Of a stretch of DNA of 64,000 bases, positions 27,274 through 34,853 are shown in pieces. The notes beneath the pieces were generated by a model. That model made no database searches. It was given only the letters and a program-made list of their open reading frames with translations, and was not told the DNA's origin. How positions within the stretch are numbered: position 1 is the first letter of the stretch; each line of letters starts with the position of its first letter. The stretch spans positions 620,001-684,000 of the forward strand of contig NZ_BAAAFH010000011.1 in assembly GCF_039523435.1 (NCBI RefSeq). Reading direction: 5' to 3'. This DNA comes from Wandonia haliotis (GTDB lineage Bacteria > Bacteroidota > Bacteroidia > Flavobacteriales_D > Crocinitomicaceae). A program made the position numbers and the translations under genes.

Positions 27274-28197
27274 GTGCAAAAAAAGAACAAACACCTCATC
27301 GTTTTAGCCGGCGCTACTGCATCCGGAAAAACAGCGCTAGCGGTAGAGTTGGCTCTTCAACTTAACTGTTCTGTTCTTTCCGCAGACTCCCGGCAATTTT
27401 ATAAAGAGTTATCCATCGGTACAGCAAAACCTTCTGTTGAAGAAATGAAAGGTGTCAGGCATTACTTCATCGATAATCTGAGTATTCGTGAAGAATATAC
27501 AGCCGGACAATTTGAGACAGATGCTCTTCGTGTACTGGAAGATGAGTTTAAAGAAAAAGATATTGCTCTTCTAACCGGAGGGTCTGGGTTATACATTGAT
27601 GCTTTGTGTAAAGGGATCGATGATCTTCCCCGTTCGACAGAAATTCGCCAGCACCTTATCCGTGCATTTGAAAAAGAAGGTATTCATCCCTTGCAGGAAG
27701 AGTTAAAAGCCTGTGACCCTGAATCAGCAGCAATACTAGACCTACAAAATCCGCACCGTGTCATGCGGGCATTGGAAGTCTTTCGTTCCAGTGGAAAAAA
27801 GATGTCGGAGTTACAATCAAAACAAGATAAAGAACGACCATTCTCCGTTCATTATTTCGCCATTCATCATCCACGGGAACAATTATACGACCGGATCAAT
27901 CAACGCGTTACCGAAATGATTCAAAACGGACTCGTTGATGAAGTGAAAAGCGTAGAAAACTTTCGCAATCACCAGGCTTTAAACACGGTGGGGTATAAAG
28001 AAATCTTTGATTATCTGGATGGTCAATTATCGCTGGCTGAAGCAGCTGATGTCATACGTCAGAATACCCGAAGATATGCGAAACGACAATTAACCTGGTT
28101 TCGACGCGAAGCTTCCACAAAATGGATTGATTACGCAGCCCCCAAAGACAATGCTACAGAAATTATTCGCCTGCTTTCCCCCCTGTTGGATCACTGA
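27274..28197 (+). CDS. miaA: tRNA dimethylallyltransferase (MiaA)
   Basis: 307 residues from GTG. The P-loop is GATASGKTALA (residues 13-23). The conserved SADSRQFYKELSIGTAKP and LTGGSGLYIDALCKGID segments follow. The C-terminal TVGYKEIFDYLDG and QNTRRYAKRQLTWFRR complete the family pattern. It adds a dimethylallyl group to A37 of tRNAs reading UNN codons. The promoter directly abuts the start codon. Confidence 0.96.
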   Translation: MQKKNKHLIVLAGATASGKTALAVELALQLNCSVLSADSRQFYKELSIGTAKPSVEEMKGVRHYFIDNLSIREEYTAGQFETDALRVLEDEFKEKDIALLTGGSGLYIDALCKGIDDLPRSTEIRQHLIRAFEKEGIHPLQEELKACDPESAAILDLQNPHRVMRALEVFRSSGKKMSELQSKQDKERPFSVHYFAIHHPREQLYDRINQRVTEMIQNGLVDEVKSVENFRNHQALNTVGYKEIFDYLDGQLSLAEAADVIRQNTRRYAKRQLTWFRREASTKWIDYAAPKDNATEIIRLLSPLLDH

Positions 28198-28214
28198 TAT
28201 TTTCATTCGAAAAC

Positions 28215-28245
28215 TTGAGAGTGCTCTCAATATTCATTAACTTTG
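28215..28245 (+). promoter_or_regulatory. Promoter TTG-N20-TAACTTTG with embedded palindrome TTGAGAG-TG-CTCTCAA
   Basis: TTG at 28215-28217 and exact TAnnTTTG at 28238-28245, 20 bp spacer. The 16-bp near-palindrome 28215-28230 starts at the -33 element and fills half the spacer, where a repressor would be effective. It drives the small Cys-rich membrane protein gene. Confidence 0.6.
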
Positions 28246-28260
28246 TAAAAAACATGTAAG

Positions 28261-28467
28261 ATGGCGTTAATCTTGATTACCATATTGCTTTTGGCTCTTG
28301 CTTTTGCAGGAATTGCTATAAAAATCTGGGCAAAAAAAGACGGTCAGTTTGCCGGAACCTGTGCCAGTAATAATCCATTGTTGCAGGAAGAAGGGGCTAC
28401 CTGTAGTCTTTGTGGTGCACGTCCGGAAGAGCAGTGTAAAGGTGATGATCTGAAGCTTGAAAAATAG
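28261..28467 (+). CDS. Small membrane protein with Cys motif (NqrM/DUF539-like pattern)
   Basis: 68 residues. One membrane helix at residues 3-22, then a cytosolic or periplasmic part with Cys at FAGTCASNNP, CSLCG and EEQCKG. The spacing TCAS...C-x2-CG...C recalls NqrM-type (DUF539) proteins, which supply iron to the Na+-NQR NADH dehydrogenase. I have also seen such proteins annotated only as 'membrane or secreted protein' in Bacteroidota. No nqr genes are in the window. It has a well-formed promoter with an embedded palindrome, so it is probably regulated. It converges with the next gene with a 2-bp gap. Confidence 0.7.
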   Translation: MALILITILLLALAFAGIAIKIWAKKDGQFAGTCASNNPLLQEEGATCSLCGARPEEQCKGDDLKLEK

Positions 28468-28469
28468 TT

Positions 28470-29075
28470 TCAGGGAGTACCCGTCAATATTTCTATTTGG
28501 TGAAGGAATCTTTTTTCCTGCAATTCGGCAGGAAATGATTGGTAAGCTATGGTGTAGAATTCTGCTTCCCGGCAATTTTGTTCATTGATACTGCAATTCA
28601 GTACTAATACATAGATAAATTCCTGCCAGATTCGTCGATCTGTAACCTGCATGGTGAGTACGTTTCTATACTGTATAATTGCGTTATCATAATGTCTTTC
28701 TGCCACCCATTTCCGGGCATCCTCGGTGAAAAAAGTTAATTTTTCTTCCCATTGTTTTTGCTTCCGAATACGTTCTTCATTAACATGCTCCGCTTTAACA
28801 GTTTCTTTTTTAAAGATCGGAAGAACAACTATTAAAAAAAAGACGATGGAAGCGAGCGTTACACCAACTAATACACGCCGTTGAAAAACCCGGGTTCTCT
28901 TCGATTTCGTCCGAATACCGTCTATTACTTCAGGAGAGGCATCCGGTGTTCTAATTTCACTTTTTCTTACCGTTGCCTCTCCAAGATTAATTTTACGTCC
29001 CTTTCCCGAAAGCGTGAGATTGTGATTATCACGCAGTACATTACGAACCGACTGTACAATCCCTCCAAATAGCAT
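28470..29075 (-). CDS. Hypothetical membrane protein with C-terminal TPR-like helices
   Basis: 201 residues. The basic N-terminal 65 residues are cytosolic. One membrane helix lies at about 69-87 (VLVGVTLASIVFFLIVVLPI), and a helical domain follows, with WVAERHYDNAIIQYRNVLTM as one clear TPR-like unit. No family name recognised. The alternating helix pattern suggests a protein-interaction role in the envelope. A long leader-like A/T region (29076-29157) separates it from the monooxygenase gene upstream. Confidence 0.6.
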   Translation of the reverse strand: MLFGGIVQSVRNVLRDNHNLTLSGKGRKINLGEATVRKSEIRTPDASPEVIDGIRTKSKRTRVFQRRVLVGVTLASIVFFLIVVLPIFKKETVKAEHVNEERIRKQKQWEEKLTFFTEDARKWVAERHYDNAIIQYRNVLTMQVTDRRIWQEFIYVLVLNCSINEQNCREAEFYTIAYQSFPAELQEKRFLHQIEILTGTP

Positions 29076-29157
29076 CCGGATAATTTTTCTTATTTAGTTA
29101 GATGCTCTAAATATACATTTTTGTTTCATAAAAGAGGGATAAAACAAAACGCCTAAA

Positions 29158-30288
29158 TCAACTGATTTTATCCAGGGTAAATAGCTTATCCATCATTTTT
29201 TTATTCATCCGTCGTGGAGTGGCATACTTAAGAATCGAATTCCGGATTCCTTCAGCCAACGGATGATTCAGGTGAGCTATTTTTCCGAATTTCCAACTTC
29301 TATTCACCACCGAAGTAGCCTTTGCCCGACGAACTTCAGGATATTTCACAAATGCCTCCATTACGTTATATTTTGCAACAAGTCCCCCCAAAACGTAAGC
29401 GTCTTCAATTGCCTGACAGGCTCCTTGTCCCAGATTTGGCGTCATGGCGTGTGCAGCATCACCTACCAGACACGTATTCTCCTTCTGCCAAATCCGGATG
29501 GGTTTCACGTCATAGAGTTTTGCCTTGATTACCTTCTCTTGCGGAGTTGCCCATACCAATTGTTCTGCAATCGGATGAAATCCTTTTGTAAACACATGAT
29601 GATCGGCGTCCAGATCTCCCAAATTATCATTGATTAATAAATACCAGTACACTTTTTTCTCCGAGATACGTACAAACCCAAACCGCTTTCCTCCAGACCA
29701 GGCTTCGATCAATCGATGTTGGTATTCAGAAGGAAGATCAAACTCAACAACTCCTCTCCAACATAATTGCCCGGAATTCCGATACTCATTTTCATCATAT
29801 AGCTTCTGGCGCACCACCGAACGAATTCCATCAGCTCCAATAATGAAATTCGCTGTTTCTTCTGTTCCTTCTTCAAAAGATAATTGATAACCGTTTTCCT
29901 TTTTCTGTATATCCGTTAAACGACGGTTAATTTCGATATGTTCTTCTCCTACCGCTTCTACTAAAATGGTGTGCAAGTCCGCTCTGTGTATGGCATGATT
30001 TTGCAAACCGTATTTTTCGACAAATACATCTAAACGAATAGAAGATAAAGGAGAAAAATTTCCTTTGGTGATATCCATTGCGTCTATGCGATTTCCTTTT
30101 GCATAAATCTTTTCATGAATTCCCAGTTTACGAAATACCTGCAGTGCATTATTAGCCATAATAATACCGGCTCCTACAGCTTTTATTTCAGGGGCTGCTT
30201 CGTACAACTTAAAATTCACTCCTGCTTTCTTCAAAGCAAGTGCTGTTGTTAATCCTCCTACTCCTCCTCCTATAATTGCTATCTTCAT
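29158..30288 (-). CDS. FAD-dependent monooxygenase (UbiH/PHBH family)
   Basis: 376 residues. The FAD-binding dinucleotide fold is IGGGVGGLTTALALKKAG (residues 5-22). The second motif is FIIGADGIRSVVRQ and the third CLVGDAAHAMTPNLGQGACQ. This is the flavoprotein aromatic hydroxylase family, which includes salicylate hydroxylases and the TetX antibiotic-inactivating enzymes; substrate and resistance role cannot be decided. A Crp/Fnr regulator gene lies directly upstream on the same strand. Between them is a promoter element TAATTTTG (30316-30323) and an inverted repeat. Confidence 0.88.
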   Translation of the reverse strand: MKIAIIGGGVGGLTTALALKKAGVNFKLYEAAPEIKAVGAGIIMANNALQVFRKLGIHEKIYAKGNRIDAMDITKGNFSPLSSIRLDVFVEKYGLQNHAIHRADLHTILVEAVGEEHIEINRRLTDIQKKENGYQLSFEEGTEETANFIIGADGIRSVVRQKLYDENEYRNSGQLCWRGVVEFDLPSEYQHRLIEAWSGGKRFGFVRISEKKVYWYLLINDNLGDLDADHHVFTKGFHPIAEQLVWATPQEKVIKAKLYDVKPIRIWQKENTCLVGDAAHAMTPNLGQGACQAIEDAYVLGGLVAKYNVMEAFVKYPEVRRAKATSVVNRSWKFGKIAHLNHPLAEGIRNSILKYATPRRMNKKMMDKLFTLDKIS

Positions 30289-30323
30289 GACATACTATAT
30301 TGTTTTGTTATGTCACAAAATTA
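30288..30323 (-). promoter_or_regulatory. Promoter and inverted repeat TGACATA-N14-TATGTCA before the monooxygenase gene
   Basis: TAATTTTG (minus strand, 30316-30323) fits TAnnTTTG. The perfect 7-bp inverted repeat occupies 30288-30294 and 30309-30315, between the -7 element and the start codon. A regulator bound there would block initiation or elongation. The adjacent Crp/Fnr protein is a candidate. Confidence 0.4.
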
Positions 30324-30376
30324 CTTCCTCCCCTACCTGCAATTCGTTCACTTAAGTTAATTAATCCCTCCAATTT

Positions 30377-30949
30377 TCACACTATTCTTTTCCGGATCCG
30401 GCTTAACGATTGTGGGGTAATTCCCAGATAGGTTGAAATATATTTTTGAGGAATTTTCTGTATTACTTCTCCTGATTTTCGCAATAGGTTATTGTAACGT
30501 TCTTCCGGTGTATTAAACAACAAATCATCCAATCTTTCTTTTGCTTCAAGAAAGGCTACATCTGACATTTTTTTACTGAATTTCAGCCAGAACACATCCC
30601 TATCACATAAAGTATCAATACTTTTTTTATCAAAAAGTAAAGCTTCCGTATCCAGAATAGCCTCAAGAATTAATTCAGATTTCGAACCGGAGATATAGCT
30701 TTTATAATCACCAAAAAAACTTCCGTTCACCTGTAACAGGTAACTAATTTCCTGTCCTTTATCATTCACAGCATAAGTGCGTATAGCTCCATCTACAATC
30801 ACCCCTAATTTATCACACACATTTCTCGGAAAGGCAATTTTATCTCCTTTTTTATATACGACAGTCTCACCGACTTCCAGTAATTCATCGAGACGTTGAA
30901 CAGTCATCTCTAACAATTCAGAAAATAGTTGCTTATCTATTCCGGACAT
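30377..30949 (-). CDS. Crp/Fnr-family transcriptional regulator
   Basis: 190 residues from the ATG at 30949 (MSGIDKQLFSELLEM); an in-frame TTG at 30997 is less likely. A cyclic-nucleotide-binding beta-roll is seen at about 30-115 (VVYKKGDKIAFPRNVCDKLG to LLQVNGSFFGDYKSYISGS). A C-terminal winged helix ends QKYISTYLGITPQSLSRIRK. No Cys cluster for an Fe-S centre, so Crp-like rather than Fnr-like. The neighbouring gene encodes an FAD monooxygenase with an inverted repeat in its leader; local control is plausible but unproven. Confidence 0.88.
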   Translation of the reverse strand: MSGIDKQLFSELLEMTVQRLDELLEVGETVVYKKGDKIAFPRNVCDKLGVIVDGAIRTYAVNDKGQEISYLLQVNGSFFGDYKSYISGSKSELILEAILDTEALLFDKKSIDTLCDRDVFWLKFSKKMSDVAFLEAKERLDDLLFNTPEERYNNLLRKSGEVIQKIPQKYISTYLGITPQSLSRIRKRIV

Positions 30950-31103
30950 ATTTTGCGCATTTTCAATCTTCCGGTAAAAATACGGATAAGAAGGCAAATC
31001 TTTTCTTCTGGATTACTGCATTCTTCGGTAATATAAACCATATTTCGTATTCGGATGTCTAACTACCTATAGGTATTGGTAGATATTTATTCTTCAATAC
31101 CAC

Positions 31104-31232
31104 TTATAATCGCATTGTTTTAAAATGTATACCCAATTCCCAACCACCAAAAAAGATCAAGGTCTGATATGGAACATTGGGGTCCGGATTAATCACTAAC
31201 CAATCATAAAGTGATACAAATCCAATTTTCAT
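31104..31232 (-). pseudogene. C-terminal fragment of an unknown protein (42 codons)
   Basis: Minus-strand reading starts MKIGFVSLYDWLVINPDPNV and continues with an aromatic, Gly-rich end (FFGGWELG). The frame is open upstream to a TGA at about 31265, adding RVKLKKYSVSKF. The strand-like aromatic pattern resembles the C-terminus of an outer-membrane or secreted protein. No intact gene and no ribosome-binding site, so it is probably a relic at the left border of the cassette array. Confidence 0.35.
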
Positions 31233-31273
31233 AAATTTACTGACGCTATATTTTTTCAGTTTGACTCGTCAAT

Positions 31274-31312
31274 CCTAGAACTATACGCCCCAATAAGGGT
31301 CATTGTTACTGC
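31274..31312 (-). repeat. Degenerate cassette-site-like palindrome 10
   Basis: Downstream of the toxin gene. Cores AAC (31279-31281) and GTT (31305-31307), with CATTGTTACT like the core of the 34.0-kb site and an internal GCCCC/GGG stem. Weak. Confidence 0.3.
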
Positions 31313-31353
31313 TTCTCTTTCGCCTTATTCCCCGCACATATCAGAGACTTATT

Positions 31354-32097
31354 CTAATCATCTTCACTAGAATCACCACTATGCAGTGACGCCCCCCATC
31401 CTGCAATTCCTCCATAATGCCACATTGCTCCATGTGTATTCATATCGATTAACTCCATTTTTCCCACCTCTTGTTTGTGGTGCCAGGTGTATTTATCCGT
31501 TCGATCAATACCATGGGCCTCATCTGCATGTGCAAAATGCTGTGCACGCGTACCATTCGCAATTACATTCGTTGATAATGCCAGAGTATTACCATATTGT
31601 TTTTTTAAATCATGACTAGCTACCTTAACAGTAATATTAGGTGTACTAATTCCTTGATATATGGTACCATTCGCAATATTACTATCCGCAATATTAGTTC
31701 CGTTAAACGTGTCAATTACATTACCATCATCTTTATACTGATATTTGAAAAGACCTCGACCACCTTCTTTTTGATCTATCACTTTCGTTGATGTTTTTCC
31801 ATCTCCTTTATCTCCAAAATCATAAACTGCCTTGTCTTTTTTTCTTTGGATTATCCCGGTATTTTGTTGTTCAACATGCTGTTTATTCGGTTGATTGTTT
31901 GACATGTTATGAGAAGCTATCATTTGTTTCACCTGAGAGCTACTATTTGCCATCTCCTGCAATTTCCGTTGAGCAACTGCTTCAGGTCTATTATCAACAA
32001 GTTGAAAAATAGACTTACTATCGTTCTGCTTTTGAGGTCCAGCAGCAGAAAACGACGGGTTCTCTTTCTTGTTAGTTTTGTCAGCGTAGGTATTCAT
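31354..32097 (-). CDS. Putative nuclease toxin: eCIS-cargo-like leader plus C-terminal HNH/WHH domain
   Basis: 247 residues. Residues about 26-60 contain FQLVDNRPEAVAQRKLQEMA, a leader I associate with Bacteroidota proteins carrying DUF4157 and loaded as cargo of extracellular contractile injection systems; DUF4157 itself is absent. A Gln/Asn-rich linker follows (60-85). The C-terminus reads YTWHHKQEVGKMELIDMNTH and then HYGG, which matches the HNH/EndoVII-type nuclease group with the WHH signature: a WHH triad followed by a conserved His about 16 residues on. It probably cuts nucleic acid in a target cell. No injection-system genes are in the window. It is the last cassette of the array, and no immunity gene is evident. 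Confidence 0.65.
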   Translation of the reverse strand: MNTYADKTNKKENPSFSAAGPQKQNDSKSIFQLVDNRPEAVAQRKLQEMANSSSQVKQMIASHNMSNNQPNKQHVEQQNTGIIQRKKDKAVYDFGDKGDGKTSTKVIDQKEGGRGLFKYQYKDDGNVIDTFNGTNIADSNIANGTIYQGISTPNITVKVASHDLKKQYGNTLALSTNVIANGTRAQHFAHADEAHGIDRTDKYTWHHKQEVGKMELIDMNTHGAMWHYGGIAGWGASLHSGDSSEDD

Positions 32098-32128
32098 ATA
32101 CTATTTCTTTTCAGGTTTTAGGTAATTA

Positions 32129-32262
32129 CCTGTAACGGTTTCGTATAGCGATCAGTTACGGATTAAAGATACTAATTTTCTGTTTATCAATGACGTTAGC
32201 AATTCCGAGTAGATTCGGACGCTGTCGAATCCGCCATAATTGCAATTATATAGTGTTACCGT
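32129..32262 (-). repeat. Cassette-site-like palindrome 9
   Basis: Plus-strand left core GTAACGG (AAC 32134-32136) and right core GTGTTACC (GTT 32255-32257). Arms TAACGGTTTCGTATAGC and (reverse complement) GTAACACTATATAATTGC pair imperfectly. A second inner inverted repeat AGATTCGGAC/GTCGAATCC lies between. Confidence 0.55.
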
Positions 32263-32270
32263 ACGTACTT

Positions 32271-32747
32271 TTATTCAATTAATATTTGTTTCCATTTATC
32301 CGATTCTGCAAACTCTTTTATAATTTGATTTCGCTTAGTTAGAAAATCAGTTAAATATTTTTTTAGAAATATTTGATCCACTAACTTACCTAGAATTCCG
32401 AATGGAGATTTATAGTAAAAATAATCAGTCATTAGCGTTCCGACATTCAATTCAGAAAAATGATGTTCATGTTTAAATTCACTGAACACGCCTTTTACCA
32501 TTTCGTCTACAAAGTAATTCGGTCGGGAAAACTCAGTTATTTCAGAAGTCAGGTTTTGATAAATTCCAATGTGTCTTGCTCTCCACGTAACTCTTTCATT
32601 TAGTCCGATTAATCCGCTTATCTTTCCAGCGATTGCAGTTTCATTAGTATGTTCAGTTGATATTTTGTGCAAATCAATACTTCGAGAAAGATCAAAAACG
32701 ATCTTTCTATCTGCTTTTATTTCGGTTTGTAATTCAATTCTCGGCAT
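32271..32747 (-). CDS. SRPBCC-family (START-like) protein
   Basis: 158 residues. The N-terminal strand and helix MPRIELQTEIKADRKIVFDL and the later ERVTWRARHIGIYQNLTSEI, with the C-terminal long helix, fit the SRPBCC ligand-binding fold as found in 'SRPBCC family' proteins. These bind hydrophobic ligands; the ligand here is unknown. It sits as a single gene between two cassette-site-like palindromes, so it is probably one cassette. No promoter of its own was seen. Confidence 0.75.
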   Translation of the reverse strand: MPRIELQTEIKADRKIVFDLSRSIDLHKISTEHTNETAIAGKISGLIGLNERVTWRARHIGIYQNLTSEITEFSRPNYFVDEMVKGVFSEFKHEHHFSELNVGTLMTDYFYYKSPFGILGKLVDQIFLKKYLTDFLTKRNQIIKEFAESDKWKQILIE

Positions 32748-32765
32748 TCAGTTTGTATAAATTAG

Positions 32766-32830
32766 GGGTAACTTCATTTTTTTTGAGAAATAATTATGCG
32801 TCATTTTTTATAGCATATTATTTGTGTTTA
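32766..32830 (-). repeat. Cassette-site-like palindrome 8 (degenerate)
   Basis: Left core GTAACTT (AAC 32770-32772), right core GTGTTTATT (GTT 32826-32828). The right arm ATTTTTTATAGCATATTA is close to that of the site at 35.6 kb. The TAA stop of the preceding gene overlaps the right core. Confidence 0.4.
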
Positions 32831-33103
32831 TTTTTTAATCATTATTTCATTCAATTCACTATCATAAATCATAACCAAGTGTCGGTCCCAATTTAGGAAT
32901 TCATCACAAGTAAATTTAAGCACATTATCTCTCCATCCTGTAAATTCAATCATATCCATTTCGATTGGACTTTTGATATGTTCCTTACTTTCAAAGCTAG
33001 ATGATATTCTTTCAACATTATAATAATCTGCAATAATGAAACTACCGTCAGGAGCAGTTGTCAAATTATAATATTGTGGTTGGTCTTCTAAATTTAAATA
33101 CAT
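32828..33103 (-). CDS. Hypothetical 91-residue protein
   Basis: Small acidic protein (MYLNLEDQPQYYNLTTAPDG at the start) with alternating strands and several Trp/Tyr. Its size and charge are like those of toxin-immunity proteins, but I recognise no family. It lies 30 bp after the lipoprotein gene on the same strand with no palindrome between, so both probably belong to one cassette. Confidence 0.5.
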   Translation of the reverse strand: MYLNLEDQPQYYNLTTAPDGSFIIADYYNVERISSSFESKEHIKSPIEMDMIEFTGWRDNVLKFTCDEFLNWDRHLVMIYDSELNEIMIKK

Positions 33104-33133
33104 TATTTATTGCTTCTTGCACTTGACTGATTA

Positions 33134-33871
33134 TTATTTTCTTTTATTCAACCATTCCTTCAACTCCTCATTTATATTTTGAGCAACTTTTGGGCAACTA
33201 TACAATCCTAAATCGACCTTTTCTTCATCCTTAAAAGACTTTAAAAATATTCTTGCATAACCACCTATCTCAGCTTTTCCTGTTGGAATATAAGACGATA
33301 AAGGGTTCAAAAAACAGCCACATTCTTCTTTGGAATCTAACAGTTCGAAAAGGTCTTCTAAATGTTCTTCTTTTACCCAACCCTCAGGAAATTCATTTGT
33401 CATTGACATCCCAAGGCACGACTTACTAGGGTCATTATCAATTGATTGAGAAACAAACTTTATAAAAGATAAAGGGGTATAATTTTCAGGTTTTGGAAAA
33501 GAATAAGTTGGTATCCAAAATGAATTAATTAATAATGAATCACCAGTTGAAAATGCCCAATCTCCTTGCTCTTTAATCAAGTCACCATTAACACGGAACT
33601 TTCTAATTACATCATTTTTAAGTTTTACAAAAATCCAGAATTCAGGTCTCATTTTATAAAACCCTAATGATTTAGTATTGTTCCATTCTTTAGCAAAAAG
33701 TTCAATTTGCTCTTTATTCAAACGGATTGAATCTGTTCCGTAAAGTTCTTTTTTGATAAAAATTTCATCTACTAATTCAAGTTCAATTTTTGGTTTCTCT
33801 TGAATAGATTTTCTAGAATCAACGCAGCTTGAAAAAACTAAAATTGTGAATATTGTAGTTATGATTTTCAT
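33134..33871 (-). CDS. Hypothetical lipoprotein
   Basis: 245 residues from the ATG at 33871 (MKIITTIFTILVFSSCVDSR); the lipobox FSSC gives a lipidated Cys16. An in-frame TTG at 33889 lies before it and is unlikely. The mature part has a strand-rich domain (PEFWIFVKLKNDVIRKFRVN) and CLGMSMTNEFPEGW, then a Cys-rich ECGCF. No family recognised. First gene of a two-gene cassette after the palindrome at 33.9 kb. Confidence 0.6.
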   Translation of the reverse strand: MKIITTIFTILVFSSCVDSRKSIQEKPKIELELVDEIFIKKELYGTDSIRLNKEQIELFAKEWNNTKSLGFYKMRPEFWIFVKLKNDVIRKFRVNGDLIKEQGDWAFSTGDSLLINSFWIPTYSFPKPENYTPLSFIKFVSQSIDNDPSKSCLGMSMTNEFPEGWVKEEHLEDLFELLDSKEECGCFLNPLSSYIPTGKAEIGGYARIFLKSFKDEEKVDLGLYSCPKVAQNINEELKEWLNKRK

Positions 33872-33904
33872 TTTTTCAGCTTGTTGCAAATGTCCCTGCT
33901 ATAT

Positions 33905-34012
33905 GTAGTAACGGTTTTGAAACCTAATTTTCGGTTTATAATTGGCTTTAAATTTACAAAATCACTTTCGATTTAACACTTTAACTACTATTGATTTATT
34001 CATTGTTATCTG
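33905..34012 (-). repeat. Cassette-site-like palindrome 6
   Basis: Left core GTAACGG (AAC 33910-33912) and right core CATTGTTATC (GTT 34005-34007). The TAA stop of the broken gene upstream (34006-34008) falls in the right core. Confidence 0.5.
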
Positions 34013-34217
34013 TCATTTTTTATTCGTTTTAAAGTTTGTTCCGTATTGTTCAGTGCCCCCCGAAACGACCAAGTCATATGAACCTTTAATCCATTTGCCC
34101 ATTCATGATTTTTCTGATATATTGGATTGTAGTAATCTATTGCTAACTACAAGTCCTTGTTGTCTATTTATAAAATCACCTCCATCTTTATCATTTATAA
34201 ATTCTTCTTCCTCTATT
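34006..34217 (-). pseudogene. Frameshifted gene remnant inside the cassette array
   Basis: Two overlapping minus-strand frames read like one protein. The first (34103-34217) gives EEEFINDKDGGDFINRQQGL and then VVSN before running into junk and a TGA. The second (34006 to about 34145) gives DYYNPIYQKNHEWANGLKVH then MTWSFRGALNNTEQTLKRIK and stops. One extra base near 34141-34146 explains the break. The 5' end is also missing: a TAG precedes the first frame with no start codon. Family unknown. It shows that cassettes in this array decay in place. Confidence 0.55.
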
Positions 34218-34244
34218 GGCTACAACATGCGAAGCTACCGTTCT
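34217..34244 (-). repeat. Short cassette-site-like palindrome 7
   Basis: Both cores are present (ACAACATGC with AAC 34224-34226, and CCGTTC with GTT 34240-34242) but only about 14 bases apart, so the arms are almost lost. It lies between the 34.2-34.8 kb gene and the broken gene. Confidence 0.3.
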
Positions 34245-34247
34245 TTG

Positions 34248-34760
34248 TTAATTAAGGTGATCAATCATTTTTTTATAAAAATTAATGATTGGTAATATTG
34301 ATTCTTCTTTGTTCTCAAAGCCCAAGTAAAACTGCATTTTCACATTGAATCCAGTTTGATCTGTTTCACCAATTATGGAAGGTTCAAATGACGTTTCCTG
34401 TACGATTTTTTCGAGGTCAGTTTCCTTTAGAAAAAGCTTGATTTTTTCAGCCAATAATCCATCAGAGCATTTAATTTTCCAGGGATTCTTACCTTTTGTA
34501 AATAATCTGCCTAAATTACTTCTTGTTTCAATTTTAAAGTCAGGAATTCTTTTTCCTGATTTGATTGTACACAAAAATTCCCCGAGATTTAAATTCCCAA
34601 ATTCGTACTTAACGTCTATGCTACTTCCATTGTAGTCAATGTCTAATCGATGAAGGGTCACAGGCAGTCGAGCTCCCATACCTCCATTATATTTTTTTGT
34701 TTCATGTTGGTAATTACCATTCAATTCTTGGGAAATTTCCTGAAATCTCGATTCAATCAT
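34248..34760 (-). CDS. Hypothetical 170-residue protein
   Basis: Soluble, mixed alpha/beta: MIESRFQEISQELNGNYQHE at the start, then strand-rich SIDVKYEFGNLNLGEFLCTI and a C-terminal FYKKMIDHLN. No signal peptide or membrane helix. No family recognised. Single gene bounded by palindromes on both sides, so a probable cassette; no own promoter seen. Confidence 0.6.
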   Translation of the reverse strand: MIESRFQEISQELNGNYQHETKKYNGGMGARLPVTLHRLDIDYNGSSIDVKYEFGNLNLGEFLCTIKSGKRIPDFKIETRSNLGRLFTKGKNPWKIKCSDGLLAEKIKLFLKETDLEKIVQETSFEPSIIGETDQTGFNVKMQFYLGFENKEESILPIINFYKKMIDHLN

Positions 34761-34776
34761 AATTTTTCAAATTATT

Positions 34777-34853
34777 GCTAACGGTTCGAAAATAGGCACA
34801 GATACCCAACAAATATAGTACTTTTGGCGCTTTTACTTATTTGATGTTATGGG
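34777..34853 (-). repeat. Cassette-site-like palindrome 5
   Basis: Left core GCTAACGG (AAC 34780-34782), right core GATGTTATGG (GTT 34846-34848). Arms GGTTCGAAAATAGGC and (reverse complement) CATCAAATAAG pair partly. The TAA stop of the upstream gene is formed by the right core. Confidence 0.55.

Noticed and set aside
31064..31075. 12-bp palindrome TACCTATAGGTA upstream of the Crp/Fnr gene
   Set aside because: Symmetric but AT-rich and more than 100 bp from the gene; not enough to call an operator.
33942..34295. 117-codon plus-strand frame in the cassette array
   Set aside because: It lies opposite the frameshifted minus-strand remnant and two palindromes; its translation is Phe/Ser/Ile-rich and not protein-like.
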